Assembly (NCBI RefSeq): GCF_009769165.1
Contig: NZ_CP043476.1
Span: 1,867,001-1,931,000 of the forward strand
DNA: 64,000 nt
Direction of reading: 5' to 3'
Source: Xanthomonas hyacinthi
GTDB taxonomy: Bacteria > Pseudomonadota > Gammaproteobacteria > Xanthomonadales > Xanthomonadaceae
The position numbers were made by a program, and so were the translations under genes. This document shows, piece after piece, positions 47,387-56,498 of this stretch; the stretch's first letter is position 1; every line of letters starts with the position of its first letter. The notes below the pieces were generated by a model, which was not told where the DNA came from, did no database searches, and saw only the letters and a program-made list of their open reading frames with translations.

Positions 47387-48546
47387 GTGCTCGATTCCAC
47401 GTTCCGCACGGGCCTACGGTATGCAGGCAGTCGATTGTCGTCGCTGGACAGCAGGTGCAGAAATGTCGGGTGCAGGAACAGCTTCTCCTTGCCCATGCGC
47501 TGCTCCTGCAGAACGCCGATCTCTACCAACTCCTTCAAGTGGCGGGCTCCGGTCTGCCGGGTCACGCTCACCACGTCCACGACGTTTTGGATACGACAGT
47601 AGGGCTGGTTGAAAATCACCTCCAGCAGCTCTCGACTGTAGGCTTTTGGCGCATGACTGCGGATGTAGTCGCGCGCCTGCGCCTCCAGCCCGCGGATCGC
47701 CTGGATCTTGGCCGTGGTCCACGCAGCCGTCTCGGCCACGGCGCTGAGCATGTACTGGATCCACTCGGCCCAGTGGCCATGCCGGGTCACGTCCAGCAGC
47801 AGGCGGTAATAGTCGCTGCGGTGGCGGATGATGTAGCGCGACAGATACAGCACCGGCAGGTCGAGCAGCCCCTGCTCGATGAGCATCAGCAGATTGAGCA
47901 CGCGTCCGGTGCGGCCGTTGCCATCGGTGAAGGGGTGAATGGCTTCGAACTGGTAGTGCGCGACCGCCATGCGAATCAGCGGGTCGATGTCGGCGTGCTC
48001 GTGGATGAAGCGCTCCCAGTTGGCCAGCTTGTCGCGCAGCAGCGTTTCGCCCACTGGCGGGGTATAGATGATCTGCTGGGTCTGGTCGTTGGCCAGGGCC
48101 GTGCCGGGGACGCGGCGGATCTGCATCTGCACCGCCTTGATGCGGCTGCAGACGACAACCGCGGTATCCGTGCACAACGGGCGCTGCTGCAAGGACTGGA
48201 AACCTTCATAGAGCGCGCTGCGGTAGCGCAACGCCTCCTTGGTGGCAGGCTTCTGCGCCTTGTGCTGATCTTCGGCGTAGCGGAACAAGTCGTCCGTCGT
48301 GGTCACGATGTCCTCGATCTCCGAACTGGCCTGCGCCTCGAGGATCGGAATCGTATTGATCAACACAGCAGGGTTCGGCAGCAGCGCAGTCGCCTGTTTC
48401 AGCTCGGCCAACGCGGTACGGGCATTGATGCAGGCCTTGAGCAGACTCCGTGTCTCGATATCCCCCGTTGGCGGAAGCAACGGGAGATCGTTGTACGGGA
48501 ACTCGGCCTTGAACTTCGACACATCTTCCATGGCTGCGTCAATCAT
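47383..48546 (-). CDS. Fic-family AMPylation protein with C-terminal winged helix
   Basis: The 387-residue protein has the Fic active site HPFTDGNGRTGR (His204 to Arg215) and an N-terminal auto-inhibitory helix with the SxxxE motif (SSEIED, Ser74 and Glu78), so it is a class II Fic that controls itself. The C-terminal segment (VVDVVSVTRQTGARHLKEL) is a winged-helix pattern. It probably transfers AMP to a target protein. It is followed by mod, overlapping by 4 nt, and is preceded by its own palindromic site. Confidence 0.9.
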   Translation of the reverse strand: MIDAAMEDVSKFKAEFPYNDLPLLPPTGDIETRSLLKACINARTALAELKQATALLPNPAVLINTIPILEAQASSEIEDIVTTTDDLFRYAEDQHKAQKPATKEALRYRSALYEGFQSLQQRPLCTDTAVVVCSRIKAVQMQIRRVPGTALANDQTQQIIYTPPVGETLLRDKLANWERFIHEHADIDPLIRMAVAHYQFEAIHPFTDGNGRTGRVLNLLMLIEQGLLDLPVLYLSRYIIRHRSDYYRLLLDVTRHGHWAEWIQYMLSAVAETAAWTTAKIQAIRGLEAQARDYIRSHAPKAYSRELLEVIFNQPYCRIQNVVDVVSVTRQTGARHLKELVEIGVLQEQRMGKEKLFLHPTFLHLLSSDDNRLPAYRRPVRNVESST

Positions 48547-48566
48547 GTTCGGGGAACGAACATGAT
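48542..48566. promoter_or_regulatory. Perfect palindrome covering the fic start codon
   Basis: The arms ATCATGTTCG and CGAACATGAT (10 bp each, 5-nt spacer GGGAA) make a perfect 25-bp palindrome; the fic ATG (48546) lies within it. An AT-rich promoter-like stretch (48570-48602, TTTTTTTTAA) precedes it. Probably an operator, perhaps bound by the winged helix of Fic. The half-site ATGTTCG resembles the GlpR-type half-sites at 23589. Confidence 0.55.
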
Positions 48567-48636
48567 GCAGAAACGCGTACTAAAAATCCATTTTTTTTAA
48601 CACGTTCTGCGCTGCGGCTAGCCCAAGCCCGCTTCG

Positions 48637-49653
48637 TTACCAGACCACCTCGGCCATCGCGCAGTTCAGGCCCGAGCCGATGCCCATCAGCGCGATCCGG
48701 TCGCCCTTCTTCAGGCGCCCCAGTTCGCGCAGCTTGCTCAGCACGATCGGCACGCTGGCCGGGCCGATGTTGCCGTGCTCGCCGAAGATGGTCATCACCT
48801 TCTTCGGGTCGATGCCGAAGTTCTTGATGAAGGCCTGGGTGTGCGGCAGGCTGACCTGGTGGATCACGAACTGGTCCAGCTCGTCCACCACCCAGCCCAG
48901 CGCCTGCCTGGCGGCGATGAAGGTCTTCTGCGCCAGCTTGATGCCCTCGATCAACAGCATGCGGGTATCGGTGACCATGCGGTCCAGGTTGCCCCGGCAC
49001 AGCGTGTTCCACTCGGTGGCCGAGCGGGTCACGCCGCCGCGGTAGCGCGGTGCGTCCGGAACCAGTTCGGCGCGCGCCATGACCATCGCCGCGGCGCCGC
49101 AGCCCAGGGTCAGCGCGGCCAGCTCGTCGCGGAATTCCTGCGCGGTCACGTCCGGGGAAGTCATCCGCTCCAGGGTCTTCTCGTACACCAGGTTGGCGGT
49201 CTCGCCATCCACCACCAGCGCGTAATCGATCTCGCCGCGCTCGATCATCCGCGCCGCGATGTCCATGCCGTTGATGAAGGCCAGGCAGGCGTTGGCGACG
49301 TCGAAGGTCATGCACTGCTCGCCCACGCCCAGGTTGCCGGAGACGATGCTGGCGGTGGACGGCTCCAGGTAGTCGCGGCTGACCGAGGTATTGACCAGCA
49401 GCCCGACCTGGCCGGCGTCGATGCGCGCATCCTCCATCGCCTTGCGCGCTGCCAGGGTGGCCGCATCGGAGGCCTGCATGTCCGCATCCCACATGCGCCG
49501 CGCATGGATGCCGGCGATGTCGCCGAGCACGTCGGTGCGGATGCCGAGGCGGTCGTAAGTCGGTTGCAGACGTTCGTTGATCTGCTTGGAGGTCAGCGTG
49601 TGCGGCGCATCGATATGCGCCAGTCCCGCGATGGAGACATTGTTGAAGAGCAT
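48637..49653 (-). CDS. oleA: OleA, head-to-head acyl condensation enzyme
   Basis: The 338-residue thiolase-fold enzyme has Cys123 in DVANACLAF, Glu97 in VSRDYLEPS, His265 in VIHQVSLP and Asn295 in GEHGNIGP. Adding 20 for an expression tag gives Cys143, Glu117, His285 and Asn315 of the X. campestris OleA structures (from memory). It joins two acyl-CoAs to make a beta-keto acid. The gene is upstream of oleB in minus-strand order, but fic, mod and res lie between them. Confidence 0.95.
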   Translation of the reverse strand: MLFNNVSIAGLAHIDAPHTLTSKQINERLQPTYDRLGIRTDVLGDIAGIHARRMWDADMQASDAATLAARKAMEDARIDAGQVGLLVNTSVSRDYLEPSTASIVSGNLGVGEQCMTFDVANACLAFINGMDIAARMIERGEIDYALVVDGETANLVYEKTLERMTSPDVTAQEFRDELAALTLGCGAAAMVMARAELVPDAPRYRGGVTRSATEWNTLCRGNLDRMVTDTRMLLIEGIKLAQKTFIAARQALGWVVDELDQFVIHQVSLPHTQAFIKNFGIDPKKVMTIFGEHGNIGPASVPIVLSKLRELGRLKKGDRIALMGIGSGLNCAMAEVVW

Positions 49654-49754
49654 CGAGATGTACGCCAGGGTAAGGCGAGGGGCGCCAATTCTAGCGGTTG
49701 CCCGGTTTTACCGCATCTTTAACAAATCCGGGCCAGGCGGATGACTTAACTCGT

Positions 49755-50072
49755 TCAGCGTAGGCTGCACTGATAAGCGCCGTAGCGCTGGTCGCCCTCG
49801 ACCGGTTCGCCCATCGCCTGCACCGTGTTGGCGCCGACGCCCGGGGCCTCGTTGCGGGCCAGGGTCTCCAGTTCCTCGCGCACCCGCAGCGGGTTGCGCT
49901 GGTAGAAGCCCACACTGCTCTTCACCGACACCACCACCTCGCCGCGCTTCTCGCAGCCGGCCGGCGCCTGCCCTGGCGGCAGCACGCGCACGGTCTTGCC
50001 TTCCGGCGCCATCGGCACCCAGGTGCAGGCGGCGAGACTGGCGAGCAGGAACAACGCGATCGGTAGGCGCAT
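49755..50072 (-). CDS. DUF4156 lipoprotein
   Basis: 105 residues with a lipobox at LASLAAC (Cys16) after a short signal peptide, then GCEKRGEVVVS and a C-terminal part (ARNEAPGVGANTVQAMG) characteristic of DUF4156. Probably attached to the outer membrane. Function is unknown. It is transcribed towards oleA with 102 bp between them. Confidence 0.85.
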   Translation of the reverse strand: MRLPIALFLLASLAACTWVPMAPEGKTVRVLPPGQAPAGCEKRGEVVVSVKSSVGFYQRNPLRVREELETLARNEAPGVGANTVQAMGEPVEGDQRYGAYQCSLR

Positions 50073-50149
50073 GGACAGGGACCGCAGGCTGAAGGAACCG
50101 AAGATTGTGCCGCACATCGCTGAATTGGCAATGACGCCGCCGGACCGGC

Positions 50150-50341
50150 TAAGCCCCTCTCCCACCGGGAGAGGGATTGGGGTGAGGGCACGGCGCAAGC
50201 GTCTCGCGCATCTGGGCGCGCGGGGCTTCGCCCGCACCCTCATCCGGCCCTGCGGGCCACCTTCTCCCGAGGGGAGAAGGGAGTACAGCCGCGGCGTGCC
50301 TAAGCCCCTCTCCCCTCGGGAGAGGGGTTGGGGTGAGGGTA
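50150..50341. repeat. Pair of REP-like CCCCTCTCCC/GGGAGAGGGG elements
   Basis: Two near-identical copies (50151-50192 and 50301-50341, CCCCTCTCCC..CGGGAGAGGGG..TTGGGGTGAGGG) flank a related hairpin at 50254-50281. They lie between the lipoprotein promoter region and the convergent M16 gene end. This type is widespread in Gammaproteobacteria and probably non-coding. Confidence 0.7.
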
Positions 50342-50383
50342 CGTCCCCCAGCCAAGCGCCTCGCCGAGTGCGGTGGCGGCGCC

Positions 50384-53257
50384 TCAGCGCTTGGGCGCCG
50401 GCGCCGGCGCGCCCTGCGGCTTGCCGTCGGCGTCGATCACCGTCACCTCGCCCAGCTTCAGCGCGCGCACCGGCCGCTCGATCTGCTTCAGGTCGCCCAC
50501 CACCACCCAGGTCAGCGCATTCGCATCCAGGGTCGCGGCGGCCTGCGCCACCTGCGCCGGGGTCATCGCCTCGATCTCGGCCTTGCGCTTGAACACGTAG
50601 TCGTCGGGCCGCCCGTAGCGGACGATGCCGCCGATCGCACCGAGCACCGAACTGGCGGTCTCGTAGGCGCCAGGCAGGCTCAGGGTCTGGATGTTGCGGA
50701 TGCGCGCCACCTCCTCCGCCGACGGCGGCACCTTGCCGCTGGCGAAGGCGCTGATTTCCTTCTGCATCTCCTGCAGCGCCGGCGCGGTCTTGTCGATCTG
50801 CACCGGCGCGGCGGCCGACCACGGGCGCTGGCCCAGGGTGTTGGCAGCCGAACTGCGCGCGCCATACGACCAATGCTTGTTCTCGCGCAGGTTCATGTTC
50901 AGCCGCGAAGTGAAATCGCCGCCGAGCACGCCGTTGGCGGTGTCGAAGCGGATCGAGGACGCATCGGTGGTCGGCGGTACCAGTTCGGCGGCGAACAGGT
51001 TGGCCTGCACCGCGCCCGGCTGGTCGATCAGGTACACCCGCGGTTTGCTCGGACGCGGCACCGCCACCGGCGCCTGCAGCGACGGCGCCGTGCCCTCGCC
51101 CTTCCAGTCGCCGAACTGCGCGTCCAGCAGCGGCACCACCTCGGCCAGGGTGGTGTCGCCGACCACGATCAGGGTGGCTTGCTCGGGGCGGATCCAGTCG
51201 CGCTGGAAGTCCACCAGGTCGGTGCGCTGCAGGGCCGCGATCGCCGCCTCGGTGCCGCTGCCGCTGAACGGGATCGCATACGGATGGCCGGCGCCGTACA
51301 GCAGCGGCGGCAGCACCCGCATCGCCACCGCGTTGGGCTGCGCCTTCTCCTGGCGGATACCGGCGATCCAGCTGGCCTTGATCCGCTCGATCTCCTTCTG
51401 CTCGAAGCGCGGGCGCCGCAGCAGGTCGGCGTACAGCGCCAGCGACGGCGCCAGGTTCTCCTTCAAGGCCGACAGGTAGGCGTTGCTGCCGTCCAGCGAG
51501 GCGCCGGCGCTGAGCGTGGCGCCCAGCGTATCGGCGGCATCGGCGAAGCCCAGCGAATCGTAATTGCCGGCACCTTCGTCGAGCATGCCCATGGTGAAGT
51601 TGGCGGTGCCCGACTTGCGCCCCTGGTCGGCGCTGAAGCCGCCCGGGAATTCATAGCTGAACTGCACCACCGGCACGTCGTGGCGCTCGGCCAGGATCAG
51701 CCGGGTGCCGTTCTTCAGCGTGGCGCGCTGCAACGCCGGGAACTTCAGCTGCGGGAACTGGGCGGTCCTGGGCGGGCCGGCGCTGCGATCGACGACGCTG
51801 GGCAGCGCGCGGTACTTCGGATCGACCGGCGGCGGGTTCAGCGGAGCCGGCTGCACCGCCGGCTCCTCGGCCAGCGCCACGCGCTCGCCCGGCGCCACCA
51901 CCAGGGTGTGGTCGCCCTTGCCCAGCCACTTGCGGCCCACCGCCTTCAGGTCGCGCGCGCGGGTCGATTCGATCGTGGCCAGCGAGGTGCGGAAGCAGCC
52001 CGGGTCGCCGGTGAACACCGCGCACTCGGCCAGCGCATCGGCCTTGCCGCCGAAACCGCCGATGCGCTCGATGCCGCGCACGAAGCCGGCGCGGAACGCG
52101 GTCTTGGCGCGCAGCAGTTCGTCCTTGTCCGGGCCCTTGTCGAGCAGCGTGCGCAGTTCCTCGTCGATCGCCGCCTCGACCTTGGCCGGATCCACGCCCT
52201 GCTTCACCGTGGCGATGATGCCGAAGCTCGACCCCAGCTGCGACGGCCAGGCGCCGGCGCTGACCTGGTCGACCAGCTTGTCCTCGTGCAGCAGGCGCCG
52301 GTCCAGCCGCGACGACTTGGCCCCGCCCAGCACCTGCGCCAGCAGCTGCAGGCGGTCGATGTCCGCGGTGCCGGTCTGGGCCACGTTCCAGATCCGGTAG
52401 ATGCGCGCCTGCGGCACCTTGTCGGTCATCGTCTCGCGGGTGGACTGGGCGCGCGGGGCCACGTCGACCGGCGGCTGCGCCATGCTCGGCCCGGCCGGGA
52501 TGTCGCCGAAGTAGCGCGCCACCTTCTCTTTCGCAGTGGCCACGTCGATGTCGCCGGCCAGCACCAGCACCGCGTTGTTCGGCCCGTACCAGGTGCGGAA
52601 CCACTGCTTCACGTCGGCCAGCGAGGCGGCGTTGAGGTCGTTCATCGAGCCGATCACGCCGTGGTGGTACGGGTGGCCCGGCGGATACAGCGCGCGGCTC
52701 AGCTTGTCCCAGGCCTGGCCATAGGGCTGGTTCTCGCCCTGCCGCTTCTCGTTCTGGACCACGCCGCGCTGCTCGTCGAGCGCGGCCTGGTCGATGGCGC
52801 CGAGCAGGTGGCCCATGCGGTCGGACTCCATCCACAGCGCCATGTCCAGCGCGGTGGTCGGCACGTTCTCGAAATAGTTGGTGCGGTCGCTGTTGGTGGT
52901 GCCGTTCTGGTCGGTGGCGCCGACCTGCTTGAACGGTTCAAAGAACTCGCCGCTGTGGTTCTCGCTGCCCTGGAACATCAGGTGCTCGAACAGGTGCGCG
53001 AAGCCGGTGCGCCCGGCCGGCTCGTCCTTGGCGCCGACGTGGTACCAGAGGTTGACCGCCACGATCGGCGCCTTGCGGTCGGTATGCACCACCACGCGCA
53101 GGCCGTTGGGCAGGGTGAACTGCTCGAATGCGATGTCCACCTTCGCCGCAGCCGGCTGCCTGGCCGCGCTCGACGGCGGCGCGTAGCTCAGCGCGCCGAG
53201 CGCGGTGGACAGGGCGATGGCCAGCAGCGCCCCACGCGGGCGGATCGACACGGTCAT
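50384..53257 (-). CDS. M16-family zinc metallopeptidase, periplasmic
   Basis: The 957-residue protein has a signal peptide (to about residue 31) and two M16 halves. The first half holds the zinc site HLFEHLM with the downstream Glu (NEKRQGENQPYG); the second half begins near ATLKNGTRLILAERHD and lacks the HxxEH, as expected for its partner domain. Pitrilysin-type enzymes cut small peptides or misfolded proteins. The start at 53257 gives the signal peptide directly. No close neighbour suggests a partner. Confidence 0.93.
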   Translation of the reverse strand: MTVSIRPRGALLAIALSTALGALSYAPPSSAARQPAAAKVDIAFEQFTLPNGLRVVVHTDRKAPIVAVNLWYHVGAKDEPAGRTGFAHLFEHLMFQGSENHSGEFFEPFKQVGATDQNGTTNSDRTNYFENVPTTALDMALWMESDRMGHLLGAIDQAALDEQRGVVQNEKRQGENQPYGQAWDKLSRALYPPGHPYHHGVIGSMNDLNAASLADVKQWFRTWYGPNNAVLVLAGDIDVATAKEKVARYFGDIPAGPSMAQPPVDVAPRAQSTRETMTDKVPQARIYRIWNVAQTGTADIDRLQLLAQVLGGAKSSRLDRRLLHEDKLVDQVSAGAWPSQLGSSFGIIATVKQGVDPAKVEAAIDEELRTLLDKGPDKDELLRAKTAFRAGFVRGIERIGGFGGKADALAECAVFTGDPGCFRTSLATIESTRARDLKAVGRKWLGKGDHTLVVAPGERVALAEEPAVQPAPLNPPPVDPKYRALPSVVDRSAGPPRTAQFPQLKFPALQRATLKNGTRLILAERHDVPVVQFSYEFPGGFSADQGRKSGTANFTMGMLDEGAGNYDSLGFADAADTLGATLSAGASLDGSNAYLSALKENLAPSLALYADLLRRPRFEQKEIERIKASWIAGIRQEKAQPNAVAMRVLPPLLYGAGHPYAIPFSGSGTEAAIAALQRTDLVDFQRDWIRPEQATLIVVGDTTLAEVVPLLDAQFGDWKGEGTAPSLQAPVAVPRPSKPRVYLIDQPGAVQANLFAAELVPPTTDASSIRFDTANGVLGGDFTSRLNMNLRENKHWSYGARSSAANTLGQRPWSAAAPVQIDKTAPALQEMQKEISAFASGKVPPSAEEVARIRNIQTLSLPGAYETASSVLGAIGGIVRYGRPDDYVFKRKAEIEAMTPAQVAQAAATLDANALTWVVVGDLKQIERPVRALKLGEVTVIDADGKPQGAPAPAPKR

Positions 53258-53482
53258 GCAAGTTCCTTTTGGGTTTGGGTAATGAGTGGAAACACAGCGA
53301 GGCCTCGATCGTAACGGCCCGCACCCGCGCCCGCGTATGCCTTTCGGCCCGTTTCCTGCCATTGCCCGCAGGTCCGGTGCCCAACGCATTGCGCCGGTAT
53401 CACCGGCGGCGGCGTGGCCGACAGCCCGCAGACGGACGTACGCAAGCGACCGGGTGTCCGCCCGCGGACACTGCGCCAACAG

Positions 53483-53674
53483 GAAATTCCATGAATATCA
53501 AAGATATGCAGTTGGCACAGGATCTGCTGTGCATCTCTGCAGCACAAGCAGTCCAGCCGAAAAATGAACAAATGCTTAATGAAAAGAAAAAGCAGAAGGG
53601 AGTGCTTGCAGCTCCTGATTATGTGTACTACATTACTACCACACCACCTATCAACAACACCAACGAGGCCCGCC
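53483..53674 (+). other. AT-rich leader region of the triple-repeat secreted protein
   Basis: This 190-bp stretch is far richer in A and T than its surroundings and holds an in-frame ATG (53564) plus an out-of-frame ATG (53491) with a ribosome site. The 53491 frame runs into the next gene in another frame without stop until 54129, so I do not accept it as a gene. It probably is a long 5' untranslated region. Confidence 0.4.
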
Positions 53675-54073
53675 ATGAAAACCGCTTCCTTCGCCCTGAC
53701 CTTCGCCAGCACCGCGCTGCTCGCCGCGCCGGCGATCGCCGCGCCGAACATCGCCACGCTGGATACCGTGCAGGTCCGCCCGTCGGCCGATCAGATCGCC
53801 CAGCGCAGCTTCGAGCGCAACAGCGGCATCGCCACGCTGGCGTCGGTGCAGGTGCGTCCGTCCGCCGAGCAGCTCGCCCAGCGCGATGCCGAGCAGGCGA
53901 CGAGCCAGCGCGTGGTCACCCTGGCCGCGGTGCAGGTGCGCCCGAGCGCCGACACCCAGCGCGTGTTCGCGATCGGCAGCGTGGTCAGCGGCGCCCTGGA
54001 CAACGCGATGCTGCAACTGCAGCCGAGCCTGCAGAACCTGAGCCAGGACCTGACCACCGGCCTGGCGCGCTGA
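53675..54073 (+). CDS. Secreted protein with three VQVRPSA repeats
   Basis: The 132-residue protein has a signal peptide (MKTASFALTFASTALLAAPA, cleavage near residue 22), then three similar segments with the core TVQVRPSADQIAQR, SVQVRPSAEQLAQR and AVQVRPSADTQR, spaced about 30-40 residues, and a hydrophobic-polar end (LDNAMLQLQPSLQNL). I do not recognise the family. A ribosome site (GAGG) lies before ATG 53675; an in-frame ATG at 53564 lacks coding support. Confidence 0.7.
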   Translation: MKTASFALTFASTALLAAPAIAAPNIATLDTVQVRPSADQIAQRSFERNSGIATLASVQVRPSAEQLAQRDAEQATSQRVVTLAAVQVRPSADTQRVFAIGSVVSGALDNAMLQLQPSLQNLSQDLTTGLAR

Positions 54074-54125
54074 GCCGGCGCACGCTTCGCCGGCGCGGGC
54101 CGGAGCCGGCGCGTAAACTGCGCCG

Positions 54126-54605
54126 ATGACCGCCACGCCCACGCTGCACGTCCTGCTGTTCCAACCCGAAATACCGCCCAACACGGGCAATGCCATCCGC
54201 CTTTGCGCGAACACCGGCGCGCAGCTGCACCTGATCGAGCCGCTCGGCTTCGACCTCGGCGACAAACAGCTCAAACGCGCCGGCCTGGACTACCACGAGT
54301 ACGCACGCCTGCAGGTCCACGCTTCGCTGGACGCCGCGTTGCAGGCCGTCGCCCCGCGCCGCCTGTTCACCCTGAGCACCCGCAGCAGCACCCGCTACGA
54401 TGCGCCCGCCTTCGCCGACGGCGATGCGTTCCTGTTCGGCCCGGAGACCCGCGGCCTGCCCGCCGAGGTGCTGGAGCAGGTTCCGCCCACGCAGCGCCTG
54501 CGCCTGCCGATGCGCCCGCACAACCGCAGCCTCAATCTGTCCAACGCGGTGGCGGTGGTGGTGTTCGAGGCGTGGCGGCAGCTGGGCTTTCCCGGCGCGG
54601 ACTGA
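54126..54605 (+). CDS. trmL: tRNA (cytidine(34)-2'-O)-methyltransferase
   Basis: The 159-residue SPOUT methyltransferase has the start LHVLLFQPEIPPNTGNAIRLC, the knot motif DAFLFGPETRGLP and the C-terminal RSLNLSNAVAVVVFEAWR. TrmL methylates the wobble base of leucine tRNAs. Length and motifs are standard for the family; it lies 52 bp after the triple-repeat gene. Confidence 0.95.
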   Translation: MTATPTLHVLLFQPEIPPNTGNAIRLCANTGAQLHLIEPLGFDLGDKQLKRAGLDYHEYARLQVHASLDAALQAVAPRRLFTLSTRSSTRYDAPAFADGDAFLFGPETRGLPAEVLEQVPPTQRLRLPMRPHNRSLNLSNAVAVVVFEAWRQLGFPGAD

Positions 54606-54771
54606 GCGCGCGGCAGCGCAGGGCGCGAGTGGATCGCGCAAAGAAAGCGCTGCCTTCCTTCTGCGCCAGCCATGGCAATACGTTGTCGATTTCGTATCGC
54701 AGACGGGCGATGACATTGCGGCATCGATTGGAAATGAGAAGGAAACGGAGCTGAGAAGGAGCGTTGCGGCG

Positions 54772-55164
54772 TCACCGCGGCGGCGCCGCCAGCTCCCTGG
54801 CGCTCAAGTCCCCATCGCCATTGCTGTCCTGCTTGCGAAAGCGCGCAGTCAAGGTGGCCTGGTGCTGGCCGCGGGCGATCGGCTTGCCGCGGCCGCCGGG
54901 CAGTTCGGCGGCGCTGAGCACGCCGTCGTGATCGAGGTCGCGCGCGTCGAAGGCGTAGCTCATCCAGGCCAGGTATTCGTCCAGGCTGACGCGGCCGTCG
55001 CCGTCTTTATCCATGCGCTGCAGGTAGCTGCCGGTATCGACGACTTGCGCGCTGGCGGCGGCGATCACCCCACTCAGCGCGGCCAGCAGCACGAGCAGCG
55101 CCATGAACGACGAACGCCGCACGAGGCGGCGTTCGCGTGGAAACTGCGGGACGCCGCGGCTCAT
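54772..55164 (-). CDS. EF-hand protein, possibly membrane-linked
   Basis: The 130-residue protein has an N-terminal hydrophobic segment (about 21-40, MALLVLLAALSGVIAAASAQ) and three EF-hand loops: DKDGDGRVSLDE, DLDHDGVLSAAE and DSNGDGDLSARE. The start at 55164 overlaps the desaturase stop by ATGA, so it is translationally coupled; a shorter start at 55104 is also possible. It may bind calcium in the periplasm. A link to the desaturase is unproven. Confidence 0.8.
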   Translation of the reverse strand: MSRGVPQFPRERRLVRRSSFMALLVLLAALSGVIAAASAQVVDTGSYLQRMDKDGDGRVSLDEYLAWMSYAFDARDLDHDGVLSAAELPGGRGKPIARGQHQATLTARFRKQDSNGDGDLSARELAAPPR

Positions 55165-56357
55165 GCCAACGCGTAGCCCTTCAGGCGCGCGGCATAGGCT
55201 TGCAGGGCGGCGATGCCGCTGGCCTCGGCGTCGTGGCACCAGGCCTGCAGTTGCTTCAGGCGTTCGCTGGCGTCGTGGCTGCGCGCTTCCAGCAGGACCG
55301 CCAGGCGCGCGCGGTGTTCGACCAGGGTGCGCATGCGCGGGCGCTGCGCCACCCAGTGCTGCAGCTGTTCGCGCGCATCCGGCTTGAGCCAGCGGCCGTC
55401 GTCGACCAGGCCCTTGCGCAGGCGCCGCGGCAGCAGCTTGCGCAGCTTGGCGCCGGCCTGCGCGGCTTCTTCCTTCAGCGCGGGGGTGAAGACGTTGCGC
55501 TGGTAGTCAGTCATCGCCTGGAAGCGGTGCGAGAGCAGCGCGCGCAGGGTGTCGGCATCGGGCACGGCGATGTTCGGGCGCACGTCCAGGGTCGGTGCCA
55601 CGCGCAGGATCCTGGCCAGGCGCAGCGCGGCCAGCGCGCGGATCGCGACCCAGCCGATGTCCAGTTCCCAGCGCCGCATCGAGAAACGCGCCGAGCTGGG
55701 GAAGGCATGGTGGTTGTTGTGCAGCTCTTCGCCGCCGATCCACAGCGCCCACGGGGTCAGGTTGGTCGAGGTATCGGCCGACTCGAAGTTGCGGTAGCCC
55801 CACCAGTGGCCGAGGCCGTTGACCACGCCGGCGGCCCAGAACGGGATCCAGGCCATCTGCAGCGCCCACAGCGCGATGCCGGGCAGGCCGAACAGCAGCA
55901 GGTTGACCGCGAACAGCGCGATCGGCCCCCAGTTCGCATGCGCGGTGTACACGCGGCGTTCGATCCAGTCGTCCGGGGCGCCCTTGCCGTACTGTTCGAT
56001 GTCGCCGCGCATGGCGCGCGCTTCGCGGTACAGCTCCACGCCGCGCCAGAACACGCGGCCGATGCCCTTGGTCTGCGGGCTGTGCGGGTCGTCCTCGGTC
56101 TCCACCTTGGCGTGGTGCTTGCGATGGATCGCCACCCACTCCTTGGTGATCATCGAGGTGGTGAACCAGGTCCAGAAGCGGAAGAAGTGCGACAGCAGCG
56201 GATGGAAGTCGACGCCGCGGTGCGCCTGGCTGCGGTGCAGGTACAAGGTCACCGCGAAGATGGTCAGCTGGGTGAACAGCAGCAGCACCGCCAGCATGCC
56301 CCACCAGCCGACGTCGAGCAGGCCGGTGCGGAGGAAGTCGAGGATCGCGTCGGACAT
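55161..56357 (-). CDS. Fatty-acid desaturase (acyl-CoA/delta-9 type)
   Basis: The 398-residue membrane enzyme has the three histidine boxes: HRSQAH (41-46), HRKHH (78-82) and HNNHH (213-217), and hydrophobic segments before and between them. These place it in the stearoyl-CoA-desaturase-like family, which adds a cis double bond to acyl chains. The C-terminal 130 residues are helical and charged. The gene is coupled to the EF-hand gene (4-nt overlap). An olefin pathway in the window could share substrates, but no direct link is visible. Confidence 0.92.
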   Translation of the reverse strand: MSDAILDFLRTGLLDVGWWGMLAVLLLFTQLTIFAVTLYLHRSQAHRGVDFHPLLSHFFRFWTWFTTSMITKEWVAIHRKHHAKVETEDDPHSPQTKGIGRVFWRGVELYREARAMRGDIEQYGKGAPDDWIERRVYTAHANWGPIALFAVNLLLFGLPGIALWALQMAWIPFWAAGVVNGLGHWWGYRNFESADTSTNLTPWALWIGGEELHNNHHAFPSSARFSMRRWELDIGWVAIRALAALRLARILRVAPTLDVRPNIAVPDADTLRALLSHRFQAMTDYQRNVFTPALKEEAAQAGAKLRKLLPRRLRKGLVDDGRWLKPDAREQLQHWVAQRPRMRTLVEHRARLAVLLEARSHDASERLKQLQAWCHDAEASGIAALQAYAARLKGYALA

Positions 56358-56498
56358 TGCCAGAACTCCAGGCCGGTGAAGGCGTGCGCCAGGTTGCTAT
56401 AGGAGACATGATGGGGCCAGTGGCGGCAAACTTCACCCATCGCCTGCGTACGGTATTCAGCCGCTGCGCGCTCTTGATCACAGAACGGTTTCATTTCC

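Noticed and set aside
53491..54129. Frame starting MNIKDMQLAQDLL as a gene
   Set aside because: It has a ribosome site and a natural-looking first 60 codons, but then runs out of frame through the secreted repeat protein as Arg-rich nonsense. The repeat protein frame has a signal peptide and clear repeats.
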